From NCBI GenBank assembly GCA_017472735.1, contig JAFUOD010000001.1, forward strand, positions 1-46,272: 46,272 nucleotides of DNA, in the 5' to 3' direction. Below, in pieces: positions 42,221 through 46,272 of this stretch; position 1 is the stretch's first letter, and the number at the start of each line of letters is the position of its first letter. A model generated the notes under the pieces. The model ran no database searches and was not told the origin of the DNA. It saw nothing but the letters and a program-made list of their open reading frames with translations. The DNA is from Oscillospiraceae bacterium. GTDB lineage: Bacteria > Bacillota > Clostridia > Oscillospirales > Ruminococcaceae. Made by a program: the position numbers and the translations under genes.

Positions 42221-42547
42221 ATGGAATACACACCTAACCCTGAACTCGAAAAGCTCCGAGCTGAAAAAGAGAAAAACGAGAAAGAGATCGAACAGCTCTC
42301 CCACAAAATCACCCGATTGAAAAACCGCCAGAAGTATTATGAGGATGGCGAGCGCAAACGCCGCACTCACCGACTCTGCACCATCGCAGGAACTTTGGAA
42401 AGCATCGCCCCCGAGATCAAGGAACTGGACATTACCGAAGTGATGGAATTACTTGAACACATCTTCCACAAGGAAGAAATTCAGAAGTTGGTTCACCGCA
42501 TGAAGATCAACCACGATTCAAGGCTTAGACGAGCAAAGGAGGGCTAA
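42221..42547 (+). CDS. DUF3847 family protein
   Basis: A 108-residue protein with an N-terminal coiled coil (LRAEKEKNEKEIEQLSHKIT, then RLKNRQKYYEDGERKRRTHR) and a short C-terminal helical part. It matches the DUF3847 pattern, which in clostridial elements lies directly upstream of the relaxase. The ATG at 42221 follows AAAGGAGG; the reading frame further upstream lies in the oriT region. Probably a mobilisation accessory protein acting on oriT with the relaxase; that role is inferred. Confidence 0.8.
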   Translation: MEYTPNPELEKLRAEKEKNEKEIEQLSHKITRLKNRQKYYEDGERKRRTHRLCTIAGTLESIAPEIKELDITEVMELLEHIFHKEEIQKLVHRMKINHDSRLRRAKEG

Positions 42548-42549
42548 GT

Positions 42550-44022
42550 ATCGCACTATATCATTTTCACGTTGACCAAATCAAACGCAGTGCAGGACAA
42601 TCTGTTGTGGCATCCGCTGCCTACCGAGTAGGAGAAAAACTGCACAGCGAGTATTACAGCGAGGACAGCGACTACACTAACAAGGGCGGCGTGATTTATA
42701 CAGAAATCTTTCTGCCGCCCCATGCTCCAAGAGAGTATGCGGACCGAGAAACCTTATGGAACGCCGTTGAAAAAGTTGAGAAAGGCAAGAAAGCGCAGCT
42801 TGCTTACAGCTTCGACATTGCCTTTCAAAACGAATTTACCCAGGAAGAAAACATCGCTCTGGCAAAAGAGTTTCTGACGAAACATTTTGTCAGCCGTGGC
42901 ATGGTGGTGGACTTCGCCGTTCACGAGCCAGAGAAAGAAGAAGGCGGCATCAATAATCCTCACTTTCATTTCCTATGTCCCATCCGTCCTATCGACCAAA
43001 AAGGAAAATGGGGATTAAAACAGAAACGAGAATATGTGCTTGATGAAAATGGCAACCACATCCCCGACGGCAAAGGCGATTATGTGTTCAATGCCGTTCC
43101 CACCACCGATTGGGGTTCAGCTGAAACCTTGGAGTTCTGGCGTGAACAATGGGCGGTGATGTGCAACGCCAAGTTTGAAGAAAAAGGTTTGGATGTCCGC
43201 ATCGACCACCGCAGTTATGAACGACAGGGCGTTGAACAGCTGCCTACTGTTCACGAAGGTCCCACCGTCCGAGCCATGGAGAAGAAAGGCATCAAGACCG
43301 AAAAGGGCGAGTTCAACCGATGGATCAAAGCCACCAACGCCTTTATCCGTAATCTTCGCAAAAATCTGTCTACTCTGCTTGAAGCCATCAAGGAAATCAA
43401 GGCAGAAATGGACAAGCCGCAGGCAGAGTCGGTCATCGTTCCACTGCAAAGATACTTCGATATGCGCAACGCTAAAGCCTATTCTCAGAAGGCAAGAGTC
43501 AGCAATCTGAAAGAGATGAACGAAATGGCGAACTATCTCAAAGCCAATGAGATCTACACCATAGACGATTTGGAAAGCCGAGTATCTACGTTGCGTGACA
43601 CCGTTGACGAATTGAAGGCAGCTATGGATAAGGAAACCGCCCGTATGAAAGAAATCCGCAAGATGTCCGAATACTCTGCCGCTTTCAAAGCACTCAAACC
43701 GATAGTCGATGAATTGCAGAAAATCAAATTCACCAAGGCAAAAGAAAAGTACAAGGCAGAACACGCCGCCGAGCTTCGTCAGTATTACGCCGCACGTCGC
43801 AAGATTTTGGACGAGTTCCCCGGCGGCAAGTACGACAGCCGTGTGCTCGATAAGGAGTACGCACAGCTTGAACAGCAGCATAAGGACACCTACGCCAAGT
43901 TCGTTGCCATACGTGAGGAATACCAGCGCATTTGGCATATCCAGTCCCATGTGAACCAAGGGCGTGGCAACGCAGAGCAGAGCCAGCAGAAGAAAGATAA
44001 TCGAAAGCAGGAAGAGCGCTAA
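42550..44022 (+). CDS. mobA: MobA/MobL relaxase, MOBQ (non-standard start)
   Basis: A 490-residue relaxase that nicks oriT and pilots the strand during mobilisation. The N-terminal segment YHFHVDQIKRSAGQSVVASA is followed by AAY, the likely catalytic Tyr (about residue 24), and NNPHFHFLCPIRP (about 137-149) is the metal-binding histidine motif. C-terminal half helical and coiled coil. The family-typical N-terminus is preceded by ATC at 42550 and not by ATG, with AAAGGAGGG 6 nt upstream; upstream in frame is a stop codon, and the first standard start (GTG 42607) would remove the first strand and the catalytic segment's lead-in. So ATC is the likely start. Confidence 0.85.
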   Translation: MALYHFHVDQIKRSAGQSVVASAAYRVGEKLHSEYYSEDSDYTNKGGVIYTEIFLPPHAPREYADRETLWNAVEKVEKGKKAQLAYSFDIAFQNEFTQEENIALAKEFLTKHFVSRGMVVDFAVHEPEKEEGGINNPHFHFLCPIRPIDQKGKWGLKQKREYVLDENGNHIPDGKGDYVFNAVPTTDWGSAETLEFWREQWAVMCNAKFEEKGLDVRIDHRSYERQGVEQLPTVHEGPTVRAMEKKGIKTEKGEFNRWIKATNAFIRNLRKNLSTLLEAIKEIKAEMDKPQAESVIVPLQRYFDMRNAKAYSQKARVSNLKEMNEMANYLKANEIYTIDDLESRVSTLRDTVDELKAAMDKETARMKEIRKMSEYSAAFKALKPIVDELQKIKFTKAKEKYKAEHAAELRQYYAARRKILDEFPGGKYDSRVLDKEYAQLEQQHKDTYAKFVAIREEYQRIWHIQSHVNQGRGNAEQSQQKKDNRKQEER

Positions 44023-44044
44023 TTCATTCTCTTCGATTCACTTC

Positions 44045-44073
44045 CGGTAAAGTGCCAACTTGGCACTTTACCG
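44045..44073. repeat. 29-bp perfect palindrome between mobA and tnpW
   Basis: CGGTAAAGTGCCAA (44045-44058) and TTGGCACTTTACCG (44060-44073) flank a single C, a 14-bp perfect stem. Its centre CAACTTG is that of array units 3 to 5 (41318-41414). No T run follows, so it is not a clear terminator. Confidence 0.7.
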
Positions 44074-44101
44074 CCATCAAGCAAAAGAAAGGACAATTTT
44101 T

Positions 44102-44479
44102 ATGAACGAGCAAAAGAAAGCGATAGATATGACACGGGAGGAATTGAAAGAGCTGCTAAACTCGTTGTCCGCATCGGAGGACAATTCCTCTTGCGTTCAA
44201 TTTTCAGACTCCGACCCGTATTTGAAGCACGAACCCTTTGAGCCGAACAAGGTGCTGCGTGACATTTCCTTTGATGATGACGGAAATATCCACGTCAAAA
44301 ACACCTCTGCCTATTGGATACCGGAGCTGACCGTTACTGAAAAAATCAGCGGAACGACCTACACCGTGACCGGCAGCTATGAGGGTACGGATAGTTTCAT
44401 CCGCAAGTTGGAGCGTATCGCATCGAGAAAGTTTACAAATGAGTTAGGGGGCATCAATGACAGATATTCAGAAATTTGA
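44102..44479 (+). CDS. tnpW: Transposon-encoded protein TnpW
   Basis: A 125-residue protein. The C-terminal part (TVTEKISGTTYTVTGSYEGT, then DSFIRKLERIASRKF) matches the TnpW family of Tn4451-like elements; the N-terminal half (MTREELKELLNSLSA) is longer than the shortest members. The ATG at 44102 follows AAAGGA; a frame starting upstream passes through the palindrome. It overlaps the recombinase gene by 23 bp. Function unknown. Confidence 0.75.
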   Translation: MNEQKKAIDMTREELKELLNSLSASEDNSSCVQFSDSDPYLKHEPFEPNKVLRDISFDDDGNIHVKNTSAYWIPELTVTEKISGTTYTVTGSYEGTDSFIRKLERIASRKFTNELGGINDRYSEI

Positions 44480-46199
44480 TATAATAGAGACAGCCAATCC
44501 TGTACTGACAGTTGCTCCGAGTAAGGAGGAAACAGAATTGTTAGGAGCAACAGACAAAATTACCGCCCTTTACTGCCGCTTGTCCGTGGAGGATATGAAG
44601 GAAGGTAAAAACGGCGAAAAAACTGACGAGTCGAATTCGATACAGACGCAAAAAATGATCCTGCTTCAATATGCAAAGCAGAATCATTTCCCGAATCCCA
44701 CGTTTTTCGTGGATGACGGATACAGCGGCGTTGACTTCGATAACCGTCCCGGTTTTCAGCAGATGCTCGCAGAGGTCAAAACAGGTCGTGTTGGTACGAT
44801 CATCACCAAAGACCTGTCGAGACTTGGACGAAACTCTGCGATGACCAGCCTGTATATCAACATTGTATTTCCGAAAAGCGGTGTTCGATATATCGCCATC
44901 AATGACCACTTCGATTCCATCGACATGAACAGTACCGAATGCGACATGGCGGGTATCAAAAACTGGTTCAACGAGTTTTTCGCCAAAGATACCAGCCGCA
45001 AAATTCGTGCTGTGCAGAAAGCAAAGGGCGAACGTGGCGTACCGCTGACCACCAATGTTCCTTACGGCTACATCAAGGACAAAGAGAATCCACAGACCTG
45101 GCTGATTGACCCCGAAGCGGCATCCGTCGTGAAACGCATCTTTGATATGTGTATGAACGGACGAGGCCCGTCGCAGATTGCCAATCAGCTAAAGGCAGAT
45201 GGTGTTCTCACTCCTACCGCCTATAAGGACAGCTTAGGTATTAAAAGTCCCAACACAGCACCCGAAAATCCTTGTGGATGGCATGGCAGCACGGTTGTTG
45301 CCATTCTGGAACGCAGAGAGTACACAGGCTGTACGGTCAACTTCAAGACCTACACCAATTCCATTTGGGACAAGAAGCAAAGGGACAACCCCATTGAAAA
45401 GCAGGCAATCTTCGAGGACACTCACGAAGCCATCGTTGAGCCGGACATCTTTGAGAAAGTGCAGATTATCCGCCAACAGCGACAGCGCAAAACCAAGTCG
45501 GGATGTACGAGTACCTTTTCCGGTTTGGTGTACTGCGCCGATTGCGGTGAGAAGCTGTACTACGGAGCCACCAACAACGGCAAGCGTGAGGGAGCGTTCT
45601 TCGATTGTTCGCTTCATTGGAAGCACAAAGACAAGTGTGGTACACACTTCATTCGTGAGTCCGTGTTGGAACGAATGGTGCTGAAACACATCCAGTTGGT
45701 CATGGGGTATATTCTCAGATACCGTCAGCATTTTATCTCTGTGATGGAACAACAGCTCCAGTTGGAGTCGGCAGAAAAGCTGCAGACAAGCCGTAAACAG
45801 CTTGAACGCAACGAACGCCGCATAGCAGAGCTGAAAAGGCTTTTCATTAAGATTTACGAGGATAATGCCAAGGGCATTCTGAGTGATGAACGCTTTGAGA
45901 TGATGAGCCAAAACTACGAAGCGGAACAGAAGCAGCTTGAAGCAGAGGTTGTCTCTCTGCGACAGGAAATTGAAGTACAGGAAAGACAGAACGAAAATAT
46001 TGAAAGGTTTATCCGAACGTCAGACAAATACGTGGGCATCGAGGAAATCGACCCGTGTATGCTGCGAGAGCTGATAAAGGCGATCTATGTGGAAGCACCG
46101 GACAAGTCCAGCGGCAAGCGCAGGCAGAAGATCCACATCCAGTATGACGGCATCGGCTTTATCCCTTTGGAAGAACTTGCGAAAAAGGAAACGGCGTGA
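44457..46199 (+). CDS. tnpX: Large serine recombinase, TnpX type
   Basis: A 580-residue serine recombinase that excises and integrates the element. The resolvase domain has the nucleophile Ser43 in YCRLSVED and the conserved SRLGRN (about residues 121-126). After the central recombinase domain (YTGCTVNFKTYTNSIWDKKQ) comes a zinc ribbon (CADCGEKLYYG, then CSLHWKHKDKCGTH) and a long coiled coil, then the C-terminal RELIKAIYVEAPDKSSGKRR. ATG at 44457 follows AGGGGG at 6 nt and overlaps tnpW. It is the gene nearest to the right end, as in Tn4451. Confidence 0.94.
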   Translation: MTDIQKFDIIETANPVLTVAPSKEETELLGATDKITALYCRLSVEDMKEGKNGEKTDESNSIQTQKMILLQYAKQNHFPNPTFFVDDGYSGVDFDNRPGFQQMLAEVKTGRVGTIITKDLSRLGRNSAMTSLYINIVFPKSGVRYIAINDHFDSIDMNSTECDMAGIKNWFNEFFAKDTSRKIRAVQKAKGERGVPLTTNVPYGYIKDKENPQTWLIDPEAASVVKRIFDMCMNGRGPSQIANQLKADGVLTPTAYKDSLGIKSPNTAPENPCGWHGSTVVAILERREYTGCTVNFKTYTNSIWDKKQRDNPIEKQAIFEDTHEAIVEPDIFEKVQIIRQQRQRKTKSGCTSTFSGLVYCADCGEKLYYGATNNGKREGAFFDCSLHWKHKDKCGTHFIRESVLERMVLKHIQLVMGYILRYRQHFISVMEQQLQLESAEKLQTSRKQLERNERRIAELKRLFIKIYEDNAKGILSDERFEMMSQNYEAEQKQLEAEVVSLRQEIEVQERQNENIERFIRTSDKYVGIEEIDPCMLRELIKAIYVEAPDKSSGKRRQKIHIQYDGIGFIPLEELAKKETA

Positions 46200-46216
46200 C
46201 CGAAGTCACGCCGTCC

Positions 46217-46243
46217 CTTGAAAACAGTCGTTTTCAAGCATTT
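46217..46243 (+). terminator. Terminator after the recombinase gene
   Basis: CTTGAAAAC (46217-46225) pairs with GTTTTCAAG (46230-46238) around AGTC, followed by CATTTTTC. Weak T tract; its proximity to the terminal repeat means it might instead be part of a recombinase-binding structure. Confidence 0.55.
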
Positions 46244-46251
46244 TTCAAAAT

Positions 46252-46265
46252 AACTGTTTTACGAA
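46252..46265 (-). repeat. Right terminal inverted repeat
   Basis: AACTGTTTTACGAA, the inverse complement of 32150-32163. Only 7 bp of flank remain before the window ends, so the target duplication cannot be examined. Confidence 0.75.
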
Positions 46266-46272
46266 GCCCCGT

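Larger units (their letters stand above)
32150..46265. mobile_element. Tn4451-type integrative mobilizable element
   Basis: TTCGTAAAACAGTT at 32150-32163 is repeated in inverted orientation (AACTGTTTTACGAA) at 46252-46265, 14.1 kb away. Between them are homologues of Tn4451 genes: tnpV at the left end, a MobA/MobL-type relaxase (TnpZ role), tnpW and a TnpX-type large serine recombinase next to the right end. A MOBQ-like oriT and defence-type cargo are also present. Tn4451-family elements are excised and inserted by TnpX and mobilised by conjugative helpers. The exact crossover dinucleotide and target duplication cannot be seen because the right flank is cut at the window edge. Confidence 0.85.

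Noticed and set aside
43117-43959. 280-codon minus-strand frame opposite mobA
   Set aside because: Antisense to a well-supported relaxase with no ribosome binding site; hydrophobic composition is a by-product of the helical coding strand.
44045-44073. Intrinsic terminator of mobA
   Set aside because: Perfect stem but followed by GCCATCAAG without a T run and a 1-nt loop; better described as a palindrome.

Overview
The window looks like chromosomal DNA of a low-to-moderate-GC anaerobic Firmicute of class Clostridia, probably a gut Oscillospiraceae-type organism. The grounds are a complete S10-spc-alpha ribosomal operon in Firmicutes order, the spore genes spoVAC and yabP-yabQ with divIC and yabR, strong AGGAGG ribosome binding sites, and mobile-element families typical of gut Clostridia (DUF6462/DUF5348 proteins, a Tn4451-type mobilizable element). 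No taxonomic search was possible, so this is inference from content. Layout: (1) 1-2043 is the end of a first integrated element on the minus strand: a gene open at the left edge, a DUF6462-DUF5348 fusion and a DUF6462 protein. It abuts the 3' end of lysS, with repeated TTGACAACAA-like sites at the junction. (2) 2044-4229 is lysS and greA from a consensus promoter; spoVAC follows. (3) 4890-21155 is one long minus-strand ribosomal operon running from a promoter at 21127-21155 through a 330-nt leader containing an intrinsic-terminator-like hairpin to rpsJ, rplC, rplD, rplW, rplB, rpsS, rplV, rpsC, rplP, rpmC, rpsQ, rplN, rplX, rplE, rpsN, rpsH, rplF, rplR, rpsE, rpmD, rplO, secY, adk, map, a KOW protein, infA, rpmJ, rpsM, rpsK, rpsD, rpoA and rplQ. 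(4) 21242-23667 holds a lipoprotein and yabP-yabQ-divIC-yabR. (5) 23843-31926 is a tandem array of five paralogous solute-binding lipoproteins, each with its own terminator and (mostly) recognisable promoter, and no transporter permease or ATPase. (6) 32150-46265 is a complete Tn4451-type integrative mobilizable element, bounded by 14-bp perfect inverted repeats. It carries tnpV, a DUF6809 gene, a defence-like operon (DUF4143 ATPase, Mrr endonuclease, TcmP, three-Cys-motif protein, truncated HsdR-N protein), an attenuator-like leader controlling a predicted ABC-class ATPase and a GNAT acetyltransferase, a TIR-like protein, a roughly 1-kb non-coding region, a DUF3847 gene, a MobA/MobL relaxase, tnpW and a large serine recombinase (TnpX type). 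The most unusual part is the non-coding stretch 41203-42220. In order it has a terminator, six 27-nt palindromes repeated every 33-35 bp whose arms differ between copies but are largely complementary within each copy, a consensus promoter driving a 250-nt RNA with a predicted loop-loop pseudoknot and intrinsic terminator, and a MOBQ-type oriT. The relaxase directly downstream has no standard start codon in the right place; an ATC with a perfectly placed Shine-Dalgarno is the best candidate. A second candidate system is the accessory module at 38078-41168 (consensus promoter, 18-codon leader ORF, terminator, ABC-class ATPase, acetyltransferase, TIR-like protein). Its left edge coincides with the truncation of the HsdR-N gene.
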